Positions 1-10,600 of a DNA stretch of 60,000 bases are shown here, in pieces. Source of the stretch: Bolinopsis microptera (lineage: Eukaryota; Ctenophora; Tentaculata; Lobata; Bolinopsidae); contig NC_087075.1 of the NCBI RefSeq assembly GCF_026151205.1, forward strand, positions 15,143,628-15,203,627. Direction: 5' to 3'. Every line of letters begins with the position of its first letter. The stretch's first letter is position 1. Both the position numbers and the translations under genes were made by a program. The notes below the pieces were generated by a model that saw only the letters and a program-made list of their open reading frames with translations, was not told the origin of the DNA and did not search any database.

Positions 1-2833
1 CGACAAATTCTGTAATTGTGTAATCCTCAGGATAGAGGAACTGAACTGTGTTACCGCAACAGTCTATAGACCACCTGACTGCCCGGTGGCTTCGTTCAGA
101 TATATATTAGAGCAGATTCAATTATTCATTGACTCAAGACCTGAAGAAAATCAGGAGCTCTACGTAACAGGAGATTTCAACTTACCCAATATAGATTGGA
201 AAATATTAACTGCAGACAGCTCTCTAGGGAAGAGAGGAACAGAGTCGGCGACCCTTCTACTTGACTTCATGTCGAAAAATCTTCTCTCACAAATCATTAA
301 CCAGCCGACACGTGGTAACAACACCATTGACCTGGTCTTAACCAACCGTGTGCAATATGTTTGTGAGACACAGTCCACAGAAACTAGTTTATCTGACCAT
401 AATCTTGTGTCCGTAGTTCTAGGCTACGACGCCAGAAGAAATGAAAACTACTATCACAATGTGAAGGAAGCAGAGGATTTCACATACTTTAGCCTCAACC
501 TCCACAAAGCAGATCTTGATGCCATAAACAGAAAACTCATAGATGTTGAATGGAACACACTTCATAATCTGTGCCCACAAGAAGATGACGGATCGATGTT
601 TGCAGAAATCGTCCGACTGACAACACTACAGATCTGCTATGCCCATACCCCTCTCAAGGAAACTCCAGCAGCTAATGCCAGGCCCAAAATAAGCCGACCC
701 AGAAGGATATTATACAGAAAAAAGAGAAAACTCAAGGCACGCATCAGATGTCTTAAGATATTAAACCCGGACTCCCTCTCCTTACCTACCCTAGAACATA
801 AAGTAAATCTGATGGCTTATGAAATTCAACAAAACATAAGTATGGAGATTAACGGAAGAGAGCGCAAAGCTGTACAATGCGTTAAGAAAAACCCGAAATA
901 TTTCTTCAGCTATGCAAAAAGATTTTCTAAGCTGAAATCAAATATCGGTCCGCTAAGAAGCAGCTCCACAGGAACACTACAACATGATGCTAAGAAAATG
1001 GCGGAAATCCTTCAAGACCAATATTCTTCAGTGTTTAGTGACCCTGACAACGAGAAGAAAAAAGACACAACCAGCAATATAACATCGCCCTCAGAAAAGT
1101 TAACATCATTCAACTTTAGTAAAGAGGACCTCATCACAGCTATTGATGAAATTGATGCTGACTCGGCAACATCTGATGGGGACATTCCAGCAAGGATACT
1201 GAAAGCTTGCAAACAACCGCTTTCAGAAGCCCTGATGATAATTTGGGAGAACTCCTTCAGAAATGGTCAAGTTCCTTCAGTCTATAAGGAACAATATATC
1301 ACACCAGTGTTTAAAAAAGGAAACAAAACAGACCCGGGAAATTATAGACCTGTCTCGTTAACTTCCCATATGATAAAAGTGTTTGAGAGAGTACTAAGAA
1401 AGAACATGGTAGAGCACTTGGAGTCGAATCACATATTCTCTAAGAAGCAACACGGCTTCCGGAAAGGTAGAAGCTGTCTTACACAGTTATTACAACACAT
1501 GGACTACATCCTAAACAACTACCTAGACAGCTCCGAAACAGACGTGATATACCTTGATTATGCTAAAGCCTTCGACAAGGTGGATCATTCCCTACTTCTT
1601 AAAAAGGTTAAGTCGTATGGAATACAAGGTAATCTGTACAAATGGATTGAGCAATTCCTCCTTGATAGGACTCAAACGGTCATTGTCGACGGAAAACATT
1701 CTAGGCCAATGCCGGTTATCAGTGGAGTACCGCAGGGGACTGTACTTGGTCCAATCCTCTTTCTTCTTTACGTCAACGATCTAGATCAGTACGTGAAAGA
1801 TTCCAAACTTAGCAGCTTTGCCGATGACACCCGAATAGGCAGAAAAATATCGACGTTAAACGACTGCAATCTTCTTCAAGAAGATCTAAACAGAATCATA
1901 CGTTGGTCCGAGGACAACAACATGAAACTGCACGAAAACAAGTTTGAACTTGTTTGCTATAGAACACCGGCCTCTAAATCACTTTCAGAGGAGCTGCCAT
2001 TTATGAGTGACATCACAAACTACACCACTCCAAATGGATCAGTCATAGAAAGAAGCCCATTAGTGCGTGACCTAGGAGTCAACATGTCCGATGATTACTC
2101 CTGGACACCACATATCAACATCATGGTTGACAAGGCACGTCAGATGGCATCTTGGGTTCTTGGAGTATTCAAAGACAGGACAACACCTGTTATGCTCCAG
2201 CTCTACAAATCCCTGATAAGGTCCAGAGTGGAGTACTGCTGCCCGCTTTGGAATCCAAACAAGATCTATGATATCCAGTCTATCGAGAGCATACAACGCC
2301 AGTTCACTAGACGAATTCTAGGGCTCAGAGACACCGATTATTGGAATAGACTGAAGGAACTGAAACTTGCATCACTGCAAAGACGCCGAGAACGCTACAC
2401 CATCATACATCTGTGGAAAGTTCTCCAGGGTATATGTCCAAATGACCTAGATGTACAGTTCAGAGAGAATGCCAGACTGGGAGTTAAAGTTATACTCCCT
2501 TCTCTCACAAAAAAAGCATCAGCTGCTGCACGCTCCACCTACGACCACTCATTCGCAGTGAGAGCTGGAAGACTCTGGAATGTTCTCCCCAAAATTGTCA
2601 ATACTCAAAGGACTTTGACAAGCTTCAAGACATCTCTTGGAAACTTCCTAGACACCCTTCCAGACAAGCCCCCTACTCCTGGATACAGTGCAGAAAACTC
2701 TAACTCGATAATAGACTGGTGCAGTCAAGGAGGTGGTCCGCAGATTGCGTGATGGCCGTGAAGATGCCTACTTCTAAACCTATCAATAGGTTCAATAGGT
2801 AGGATCAACATGATACAACGACATAAAAAAAAA
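1..2833 (+). mobile_element. Non-LTR retrotransposon (LINE), jockey/CR1-like, cut by window edge
   Basis: A LINE copy whose coding region runs from the left edge to 2752, followed by about 70 bases of 3' untranslated sequence and an A-rich tail at 2825-2833. The 5' part lies outside the window, so it is unknown whether the copy is full length. It sits about 140 bases upstream of a possible + strand terminal exon, so it may lie in an intron. Confidence 0.9.
2..2752 (+). CDS. LINE ORF2: AP endonuclease (partial) and reverse transcriptase
   Basis: Reads without a stop from the window edge to 2752, over 900 codons. The first part is the C-terminal half of an AP-type endonuclease, with VYRPPD, GDFNLPNIDW and a later SDHNLV motif. 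The middle is a reverse transcriptase: NYRPVSLTSHMIKVFE, GFRKGRSC, YLDYAKAFDKVDH (first catalytic Asp), SGVPQGTVLGPILF and the active-site FADD. The C-terminal thumb-like region contains SRVEYCCPLWNP, common in jockey/CR1-type elements. The protein nicks target DNA and primes cDNA synthesis from the element RNA. The unbroken frame suggests a recent insertion. The clade is assigned by eye only. Confidence 0.92.
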   Translation, partial: DKFCNCVILRIEELNCVTATVYRPPDCPVASFRYILEQIQLFIDSRPEENQELYVTGDFNLPNIDWKILTADSSLGKRGTESATLLLDFMSKNLLSQIINQPTRGNNTIDLVLTNRVQYVCETQSTETSLSDHNLVSVVLGYDARRNENYYHNVKEAEDFTYFSLNLHKADLDAINRKLIDVEWNTLHNLCPQEDDGSMFAEIVRLTTLQICYAHTPLKETPAANARPKISRPRRILYRKKRKLKARIRCLKILNPDSLSLPTLEHKVNLMAYEIQQNISMEINGRERKAVQCVKKNPKYFFSYAKRFSKLKSNIGPLRSSSTGTLQHDAKKMAEILQDQYSSVFSDPDNEKKKDTTSNITSPSEKLTSFNFSKEDLITAIDEIDADSATSDGDIPARILKACKQPLSEALMIIWENSFRNGQVPSVYKEQYITPVFKKGNKTDPGNYRPVSLTSHMIKVFERVLRKNMVEHLESNHIFSKKQHGFRKGRSCLTQLLQHMDYILNNYLDSSETDVIYLDYAKAFDKVDHSLLLKKVKSYGIQGNLYKWIEQFLLDRTQTVIVDGKHSRPMPVISGVPQGTVLGPILFLLYVNDLDQYVKDSKLSSFADDTRIGRKISTLNDCNLLQEDLNRIIRWSEDNNMKLHENKFELVCYRTPASKSLSEELPFMSDITNYTTPNGSVIERSPLVRDLGVNMSDDYSWTPHINIMVDKARQMASWVLGVFKDRTTPVMLQLYKSLIRSRVEYCCPLWNPNKIYDIQSIESIQRQFTRRILGLRDTDYWNRLKELKLASLQRRRERYTIIHLWKVLQGICPNDLDVQFRENARLGVKVILPSLTKKASAAARSTYDHSFAVRAGRLWNVLPKIVNTQRTLTSFKTSLGNFLDTLPDKPPTPGYSAENSNSIIDWCSQGGGPQIA

Positions 2834-2969
2834 GGAAAATTTGGCATGTGACTCCATGAGCAGTGAATAACTCTAATTTTAAACTTTTTTCGATCCGATT
2901 TTTAAAACTGACACATGCCAATTATGAATGAGTGATGACAAAATGTTTGCTTTATTTTGGGATTTCTAG
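2834..2969. other. Non-coding stretch after LINE tail
   Basis: AT-rich; nothing recognised except the pyrimidine-rich 3' splice-site-like run ending TTTCTAG at 2969. Confidence 0.4.
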
Positions 2970-3071
2970 CTATCCAGAGGACAGGAGGAGTTCAGGTTAG
3001 TTAATTTCACTGAGGAATCGGATTGTGAAACCAGCGAGGAAGAAGAAGTGTGTAATTCTTACGATTTTTAG
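2970..3071 (+). CDS. Possible terminal exon of a + strand gene, acidic C-terminus
   Basis: A T-rich run ending in TAG (acceptor AG at 2968-2969) is followed by a 34-codon open stretch in phase 0 ending at TAG 3069-3071. The translation begins LSRGQEEFRLVNF and finishes in an acidic serine/glutamate tract (TEESDCETSEEEEV). Such acidic tails are common ends of eukaryotic proteins and are casein-kinase-2-like sites. Upstream exons would lie left of the window, with the LINE in the last intron. There is no independent family match, so this may be chance. Confidence 0.35.
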   Translation, partial: LSRGQEEFRLVNFTEESDCETSEEEEVCNSYDF

Positions 3072-3444
3072 CCTGACTTAACCCATAATGTTATCATTGA
3101 TAGACGGCAACTATCTCAAGATAAATTTCTTTTCCAGATTATTTAACACTGTTCCACTATCTGATTAGAAACTGAATAAGAATTGTTTTCTATGGATGTT
3201 TGATAATTTTAAGAATCCATTGGCGTTATTGATTTATTCATTGTGTAAGGAATGCTTGCAAGAAAAGTAAAACAAACATCTCACTATATCACTAATAAGG
3301 AAAATACTATCGGTCAACTAGATAAGAGATAAACAAAATCAAGAAACGATTGCAAGAAACGGGTGCAAAATGATTTTTGAAAGACAAAGCGAGAAATATA
3401 TGAAGATATGAAATGAAAAACCAAGAAATAGGGTTGATTTTTAA
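3072..3444. other. AT-rich non-coding stretch between convergent genes
   Basis: No supported coding region or repeat was seen. It may hold 3' untranslated sequence of the putative + strand exon. Confidence 0.4.
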
Positions 3445-3480
3445 AAGAAATAAACTTAATAACAAATAAGTTTATTTCTT
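3445..3480. terminator. 14-bp inverted repeat with AATAAA on both strands at gene 3' end
   Basis: Arms 3445-3458 and 3467-3480 are perfectly complementary, with the 8-base loop ATAACAAA. The right arm overlaps the stop codon of the minus-strand crystallin-aerolysin gene. AATAAA occurs at 3449-3454 on the + strand and at 3471-3476 on the - strand, so the hairpin could supply a poly(A) signal to two convergent transcripts. The role is inferred. Confidence 0.5.
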
Positions 3481-4755
3481 CTCTTTAAAACCATTAATGG
3501 TCCCTTTACCATGTGCAAAACAAGCACGGAAACCGTCTACAATTTCTTGCCTGTTCCCGATAAAGTTTGAGTACCGTTGCCGAAGGTGTTTAACACAAAA
3601 TGGCAATGTCCAATCTCTGTTACACGGCCCAGTGTTAAACTTTCCTTGCAGTGACCAGAAGGTGGCAGAAGAGTAGGTAGTGGACTTCACTTTAATGTGG
3701 GTCTTCTTCTCTTTGGTGCTTCCATCAGGACACAGTAGCTCCATTGTGGCTGGTACGTCAGCTCCATCCATCTTGTACTTGTCCACCAGTCCGAACACTA
3801 AAGCAGCTCCGGGCACTGGAAAAGCTACACTCATCCCTACTAAAGACTGGTGGGCCACTTCTTTTGTCGTAGATTCTGTTTTGGAGACAGTTCGGGATCC
3901 TCCGAACCCGACAGAAACACCCATGGTAACCGAACCTCCTGCTCCGAACACCTTAGCAGCTGCCTCCACTTCCACTGTCACCGACACGTCCCAGTTGTCC
4001 TCGTTACTCTCCCCGAACTCGAGCGTGGTCGATTCCGTGACTTGCCTCGAGTGTTGCATGCTCAGGGTGTAAGTGGACGGGCCAGTGCACGTGCCACCAT
4101 CGTTAGCGCCAATAACCTCTGTTGATTCGTATCTGGGCGTCAACAAACCCTGGGTTCCTACCCTGACTTTCGTTACAGTACACTTTGGGTGGTAGCTGGC
4201 GCAGAGGGGTCGCAGGGAGGTGTAGTAATCGTTGTGTGCCACTATGTTATGGCATTCGTTCTCTTTGATCACCCATCTAACTCCTGTAAAGATGTCGTGT
4301 TCGTATAACTCCCAGTCCCCCTTAACAGCGCACGCAGAGCTAATCCTGTCGTTCCAATCGCTCAGGTTCGCTTCATCCTTCGTGTAGGACTTCTTGGTTC
4401 CACGGTGGTCACCATGCTCCCAAACTTCTAGCAGGGCATCATTAGCATCCCCTGTGTAAATACAAGTAGGTCGTGCTGAGGAGACTGCGTCGTTGAAGGT
4501 ACCCCCTAAGTTGTTGTAGTGACGACCACCTTCCACTGCCATCCTCAGCCCTTCAAAGTTCCATTCAGAGTACAGTTCCCAGTTCCCGTCAGCTCGTGCA
4601 CTGGATGCTGCATCATTAAAGTGAACGTTTCCAAGCCAATCTACAGGTCCAGTCAGTCGTACCTTGTTTCCATTGGTATTGTCGTGCTCATAGAGGTCCA
4701 GCCAGACACCGCACGAGGTGGAGAGCAGAGCGAGAAGAGAGAGGGATTGAAGCAT
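3472..4755 (-). CDS. Secreted beta/gamma-crystallin + aerolysin-fold protein
   Basis: Intronless 427-codon gene. Residues 1-16 (MLQSLSLLALLSTSCG) look like a signal peptide, so the protein is probably secreted. Residues 17-95 and about 108-185 are two beta/gamma-crystallin-like domains. Their Greek-key motifs recur as (D/E)LYEHD or similar, followed by NDAASSAR (47-54), NDAVSSAR (88-95) and NDRISSAC (135-142). Residues about 195-400 resemble the aerolysin/toxin-type pore-forming fold: Ser/Thr-rich alternating beta strands around a glycine-rich segment (FGAGGSVTMGVSVGFGG), the expected membrane-inserting hairpin region. In animals this pairing is known from amphibian crystallin-aerolysin complexes and related invertebrate proteins acting in defence, digestion or venom. 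The role here is inferred. The start is the only ATG followed by a signal peptide. The LINE and dystrobrevin-like neighbours do not inform function. Confidence 0.85.
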   Translation of the reverse strand: MLQSLSLLALLSTSCGVWLDLYEHDNTNGNKVRLTGPVDWLGNVHFNDAASSARADGNWELYSEWNFEGLRMAVEGGRHYNNLGGTFNDAVSSARPTCIYTGDANDALLEVWEHGDHRGTKKSYTKDEANLSDWNDRISSACAVKGDWELYEHDIFTGVRWVIKENECHNIVAHNDYYTSLRPLCASYHPKCTVTKVRVGTQGLLTPRYESTEVIGANDGGTCTGPSTYTLSMQHSRQVTESTTLEFGESNEDNWDVSVTVEVEAAAKVFGAGGSVTMGVSVGFGGSRTVSKTESTTKEVAHQSLVGMSVAFPVPGAALVFGLVDKYKMDGADVPATMELLCPDGSTKEKKTHIKVKSTTYSSATFWSLQGKFNTGPCNRDWTLPFCVKHLRQRYSNFIGNRQEIVDGFRACFAHGKGTINGFKEKK

Positions 4756-5062
4756 CTTTGCGAGGTTGCTTGATACAAATTATGAGATTTCGTGTTGAGC
4801 TAGCTGGTTAAGTAAACATCTATTACACTGGTATAAATTCCGTGGTGATGATGTCAGGAGATAGGGTGCAACATGGAAATGTGTCATGAGGGTCCTCTTT
4901 GTGTCCCCCCCTCACTCTTTGTGTTCGTCCCTTCATTGACGCACTTTAACGCAAGATGAAAGGGTCTGGAAGGTTGAAAGCGTCTGAGCCGATATCCACC
5001 CTCATACGGTTTTAAAAATTGAGCTACTAAACTTGGACTTTATTTTAACGGACAGTAATTGG
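4756..5062. other. Upstream region of the crystallin-aerolysin gene
   Basis: Probable 5' flank of the minus-strand gene; no clear TATA box in the right orientation. It contains a motif around CAACATGGAAATGTG that recurs near 6815 and 6880, and inverted near 5957, so part of it is dispersed repeat. Confidence 0.35.
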
Positions 5063-5130
5063 ACGCTGGAGACCCTAGCGTTCATGTTATTTTAACAGAC
5101 ATTAAAATGAAAGCTAAGGTCTCAGCGTCC
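5063..5130. repeat. Imperfect inverted repeat (foldback)
   Basis: GGACGCTGGAGACCCTAG at the left end pairs imperfectly with the right end, CTAAGGTCTCAGCGTCC. The element directly abuts a 16-bp minisatellite. A related hairpin (GCGTTCATTTTAATGTCC) occurs near 7325-7345. Confidence 0.5.
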
Positions 5131-5331
5131 CTACTGTACGTGATCGCTACTGTACGTGATCCCTACTGTACGTGATCCCTACTGTACGTGATCGCTACTG
5201 TACGTGATCCCTACTGTACGTGATCCAAACTATACGTGATCGCTACTGTACGTGATCCCTACTGTACGTGATCCAAACTATACGTGATCCCTACAGCTGT
5301 ACGTGATCCCTACTGTAAGCTATCCCTACTG
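5131..5331. repeat. 16-bp minisatellite
   Basis: About 12 tandem copies of CTACTGTACGTGATCS with AAACTATACGTGATC variants. No coding potential. Confidence 0.9.
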
Positions 5332-6267
5332 AACAATGATAATACTGATTACTTATGCAGTGTTTATAAAACGTGACACTACGTTTCAATGTATATAATA
5401 TAATGTAAAATATAGCAAGAATTTTAATTAATTTCTATCACAATGGAAGCTGCAGAGCAACAAGCAACAAACAGGGTACATTGGAAAGGTCTCATTCATC
5501 GCAATAAGGAGTCACTGTGTGGTACAGTCCACTCCACTAGGAGGAGACCTTATCAAGTACAAGTAGCCCCCCCGGCCCCCCCCCCCCCCCCCATAAATTG
5601 TTTTTTATCCTGGGACTATCGAACATAATATCACTTCCTTTTTTTCCTTACCAACCCATCTTAACCGATCATAGACCCCAATTAACCGCTGGTTTTCTTT
5701 TTCACCCGAAGTTCGCGATGTTTACTGTACTTAATACAAAGCTCTAATTTTCCCTTAATTTTCTCTGCTCTTTGAAAACCCCCTAAAAGTAACGTCAAAC
5801 TTACTCGTTCTTGGCCACATTTTTTAATTAGTTCAGCACCAAACATAAACCAAAAAATAGTACATTTTGGATGATAACATTGGAATTCCATCGATTTGCT
5901 AAGACTGTATGGTTTGGGGTACCTACTGCTAATAAAGACCGTGTTTCAAACACGATACATTTCCATGTTGGTGCTACATGATCAGTGTAACCCATTTGTA
6001 GCGTTCCTTTTAACGACTCATGACCAATAGAACAATTGAAATAAGCGGCTCTGTTAGATTAGGTACGTCATGATAGTTTACCCGCGTACAGTTTTATTAA
6101 CAAGAATTGCGCCGGTTAGCGGACGCTAGATTTTCATCAACCGTAGGCATTGCCTTTTAAAATTTTAAATAAAAATCGTTTCATGTTGGTCAAAATATCA
6201 AATAACTCTTCTTCATTCATCTCTTATTGTTAAATATTAGTCGTTATAACCTGGATACACTTATCTT
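5332..6267. other. Non-coding stretch with C homopolymers
   Basis: Contains C runs at 5567-5592. The short open frames at 5443-5628 and 5682-5891 lack splice context or family similarity. The second was considered as a terminal exon of the dystrobrevin-like gene and not accepted. Confidence 0.4.
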
Positions 6268-6729
6268 GGTAACCAGGTAACCAGGTAACCAGGTAACCAG
6301 GTAACCAGGTAACCAGGTAACCAGGTAACCAGGTAACCAGGCAACCAGGTAACCAGGTAGCCACTAGCCAGGTAACCAGGTAACCAGGTAGCCAGGCAAT
6401 CAGGTAACCAGGTAACCAGGCAACCAGGTAACCAGGTAACCAGGTAACCAGATAACCAGATAACCAGGTAACCAGGTAACCAGGTAGCCAGGTAACCAGG
6501 TAACCAGGTAACCAGGAAACCAGGTAACCAGGTAACCAGGTAACCAGTTAACCAGGCAACCAGGTAACCAGTTAACCAGGTAACCAGGTAACCAGGAAAC
6601 CAGGTAGCCAGGTAACCAGGTAACCAGGAAACCAGGTAACCAGGTAACCAGGTAACCAGGTAACCAGTTAACCAGGTAACCAGGTAACCAGGTAACCAGG
6701 TAACCAGGTAACCAGGTAACCAGGTAACA
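6268..6729. repeat. 8-bp minisatellite (GTAACCAG)n
   Basis: About 58 tandem copies of GTAACCAG with sporadic substitutions. The period is not a multiple of 3, so all three minus-strand frames read the same 8-residue repeat (YLVTWLPG) and produce spurious long open frames. The inverted form occurs at 8791-8877. Confidence 0.95.
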
Positions 6730-7491
6730 CACTTATCCAGGTAAAACCCAACAATTCCTGAGCTGGATACATCAATGATGTAACCTTTAGCTTTAATACA
6801 GAAATCATGTGACAACATGGAAATGTATCCTGAACTTGTTGTTGTATTCATTTCCTTTGACGACTCATTACCGATGTGACAACATGGAAATGTGTCCTGA
6901 AGTAGTTCATTGTATCCACCTGTTCAGTAGACACCCTTTGAGGACTCATGGAACCGACCAGACAATGGAAAAAGTGGACTAAACACGTTAATCAGGTAGA
7001 TACCACCCTCGTACAAGTATTAACTAACTACTAATGAAGTAACTAATGATAGAGTTTTACTATAGCACGGATGATATTCCGGGGACTTATCAACTTCTAA
7101 TTCCCAAAATTGTTGAAAATCTAAATGTTCGGAAAAAACCGTTTTTTGCGGTAAATCGAGGCACGGTAAATCGAGGGTTTGTTGTACTTTATTTTATCAG
7201 TATTAACAATCAAATTTTCTTGCTATTCTGTATCAATTTTATTTAGATCTCAGACATCTATATCTTGGAATCAGCTAAAATTCCGACAAAGTAGAATGTA
7301 ATACATAAAATGAGTGCCTTCGAGCGTTCATTTTAATGTCCGGACATAATTCAAAATCATGTCTGTTCACGCAATGTCCTGTCAAACAATGTCCGATAAG
7401 GTAAAAGAGATAGAGAGCTGAAAACAGCAATACCCTGAGATAATAAGTCTAATACCATTCAATTTCAGGTACTATAAAAATACTGACTAAC
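6730..7491. other. Non-coding region at the 3' end of the dystrobrevin-like gene
   Basis: Should contain the remaining 3' exon(s) of the minus-strand gene, since exon 14 ends at a good donor, but I could not identify one. Two copies of a GACAACATGGAAATG-containing motif lie at about 6810-6960. Confidence 0.35.
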
Positions 7492-7618
7492 CTGTTTTAT
7501 GTATAGATCATTTCTTCGTGACATCCATATCGCTAGCCTACTGGCCATATCATCTCGTCTCTGCCACGCTATGAAACTTTCGTGTTCGTTATCTTTACGT
7601 TCCAATTTTAGTATCTCA
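7492..7618 (-). CDS. Dystrobrevin-like exon 14 (last one recognised)
   Basis: EILKLERKDNEHESFIAWQR..., strongly charged helix. Acceptor CTGTTATTTCAG, donor AAACAG|GTTAGT in phase 0, so at least one further exon is expected below 7492. Confidence 0.75.
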
Positions 7619-10600
7619 CTGAAATAACAGTTTAACTGTTTAATTAATTAACGGAAGACATGTTTTAATCAGGATGTTATTTACGTGGAATTAGTTGAAA
7701 CTTTTGACATCTTAATTCAGACGTTAGTAATTGCTCCTTTTTATAAATCACGTAAAAGCTGATGGATTTATGGGGTGGGGGGTCATGAGTATTTTTGAGA
7801 AAAGTTTCCAGGAGAGGCGAAAAACTCATTCTCAAAAATTGATTTTGAGTATTTTTCATTTCAATTGGACCACATTGCACTGATATAAATGATTTGAATT
7901 ATCACAATTTTTGAGTGGACAATTTTTGAGAAAATGAGAAATCCATGCTGAATTTCTCAGATTCAAAAATCATTTTTGAGTATTACCGGCGAAAATGGTC
8001 AAATTCTCAGATTCAAACATTCTCAAAAATACTCATGCGGCCCCCCCCCCCCCCCCCCCGATTTATTGCTAATTATTAATTACTAATCACCTGTGTTCTT
8101 TACAAAGAACATGAAAATCCCGTTGTAGTTTTAGCGCCCTGTCCTCACACTCGCCTATAAAAGCCTCTAAGTTATCGTCCTTAGATTGCACTGCTTCGTA
8201 CAGACTCTGGGATGGAGGAAAAGCTAAGAAAACACAAAACAAAATCTATATTCAAAAAGAACAACATTCTTCTTGCTTTCATTTTCTTTTTCAGCATGTG
8301 TTTTAACGAATGTGACGATAATCTCTATGACAAAAAGTCAGCAATTAGGACTCACCACAAAATGTGAGGTAGATTTAGGATCGAGTCGCTTGCTGTAGGT
8401 CAGCAACATGCTATGCCTCTTATCAAGACTGAAAAATAATATTATTAAGCAACCATATCATTACAATTATATTATAATATCATTATAATATCATAATATT
8501 ATTATTATTATCACTATAAGTAAATCTCTGTATTCAGAGTAGTCATTACAGAACCTCATTTGCAGCTTAAAACTGTAAAGTAGGGACAACTTACCACTGA
8601 TGAACTTGCGATAAAGTGTTAGAGTTAGCGATGCTAGTCGTGGACCCCACCGTCTTCATCGGTACAACTGTTACATTCACACACTGGCTCTGGAGGAGGA
8701 TTCAGTAATAAATTGGACAAAAGATCATCAAAAACAAATCTGTACAGACAGACTGAGGTGCTTTCTATTTGTTTCGCCGCATCTTCTATACCTGGTTACC
8801 TGGTTACCTGGTTACCTGGTTACCTGGTTACCTGATTACCTGATTACCTGGTTACCTGATTACCTGGTTACCTGGTTCTACATTAACACAAGTATCTAAT
8901 ATCTTACTAGTAATTAAAAGTACACTCAAAACTAACGCACCCGCGTACTACATTATTAAGAAGCCTTTCAAAGATAACTTTACACTTTCAAGTGGGTGGA
9001 TTGTACTTTTGGCAATACTTCAACGTACAATTTTACGTCAAACTTTAACAATCGGTCCTATGGCTGCGCTTAGGTCATCCATGTCCATTTATGGCCTACT
9101 TTTCCGGAGAATTTCTAGTAATATGGTTTAAACCCACTTAGTTCACAAGGACAAAGCCGGCAGTATAGCTTCATGATCTCCTCTTAAATCAGTGACTGTT
9201 CTTTTTTCAATAATTACATGCCCAGGAATCGCGCTATGATGACATGATACTCGACTAGGTCCTTTGAATGGTCGTCTCGGAACTCGGTCTTATTAAAATC
9301 GCGGCTTCGCGCGCTCCCGGCCGGCCAGGATAAACACGCGCGCGAGATTAGAGATGCTCAATATACTAAAATCGCTTCGCGCGTTACATAAACGTGACAC
9401 TTCCTACGGATTTTTAAGTGATTTCAGTCGCCTCTCGCCATTTATGTTAATATCAGTAGGTAGTAAGTACTGAATTCATTGTTGTCAAATTATAAGTAAT
9501 ACGTTATCAACAAAATGACGTGACAAAAAGCACACTCACCAGTGCTCCGAATTCTCTGAATTCAGTTTCTTCACAGTTTCCAGTCCACATACATTCCTGG
9601 CAGATTGCCACTGTGTATCTGTGCAATGCTACATACCTGCAACATTCCCGTAATTAGTTAATGACTTAATAGAATTACTTTATTAACTCATAAGTTGGGC
9701 GTGGTCAGCGTTTGTTGACTAGATATAGATTCCTGTAAATGTGCTTTACGCTCAGTGTGTATATAATATTGGTTGGTGTAGCGGATGTTTAATGTTTATG
9801 TTAAACCTTTAGAGCAGTACTCGACTAGTGACTGGGGTGACTGATCATATTGCAATATATACACACGCTATACTGAAATATCAGCTAGTTGTATTAGGAG
9901 CAGTGTGGACGATAACTGTTGATCAAATTTTCCCAAAACAGATGGATAGCTTATTAGGATTGTTTTTGATGTCATATAGTTGTAAACGGAACATTAGAAG
10001 TGTCGATGATGGGGTGATAACAATTCATGTTTTTAATATCTTTTAAATCTGCTATCGTTTTGTTTCTAAATGTTACACAAGAAATAAGAGATTCCAGTAG
10101 AAATAGTAAAATTGCTCACCTAAATCCCAAGAAGGGTGCAACTCCACAGTTAGAGCAAGAACTGAGGTTAACATTGTACTCTGAACTCATCAACCTGCAA
10201 AATAAGGGAACTTATCCATTATGTTGAACTGCAACATATCAACTTGAACTGTTTCTTTCAACATGTTCAACTCTTTGAGTATTCTTCAGAATTCGAATGC
10301 TTTATATCATGCGTATTATAGTATCATGAAATATAATTTGTTAAATATTCCACAGATAGCAAATAGTTTGATCATGTTCAAGTATAAGAAACACGTTGGC
10401 TCGCATGCACGAGTATAATGAGTTTATATTTCAAGAACATTCTGAAATAATACTGAGCTAAGATATGAACTGATGAGTACAAAAATAATCAAGCATAACA
10501 CATTCTTAGTAGTATAATAGTGTGTAATATATAGTATATAGTATAGATATAACACATTCTCAGTATAATAGTTATAGTATGTAATATAGGATGATGAGCA

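Noticed and set aside
5682-5891. Minus-strand frame considered as last exon of the dystrobrevin-like gene
   Set aside because: No good acceptor, no coiled-coil pattern fitting exon 14.
6261-6851. Long minus-strand frame of YLVTWLPG repeats
   Set aside because: Product of the 8-bp minisatellite, open in several frames; not a gene.
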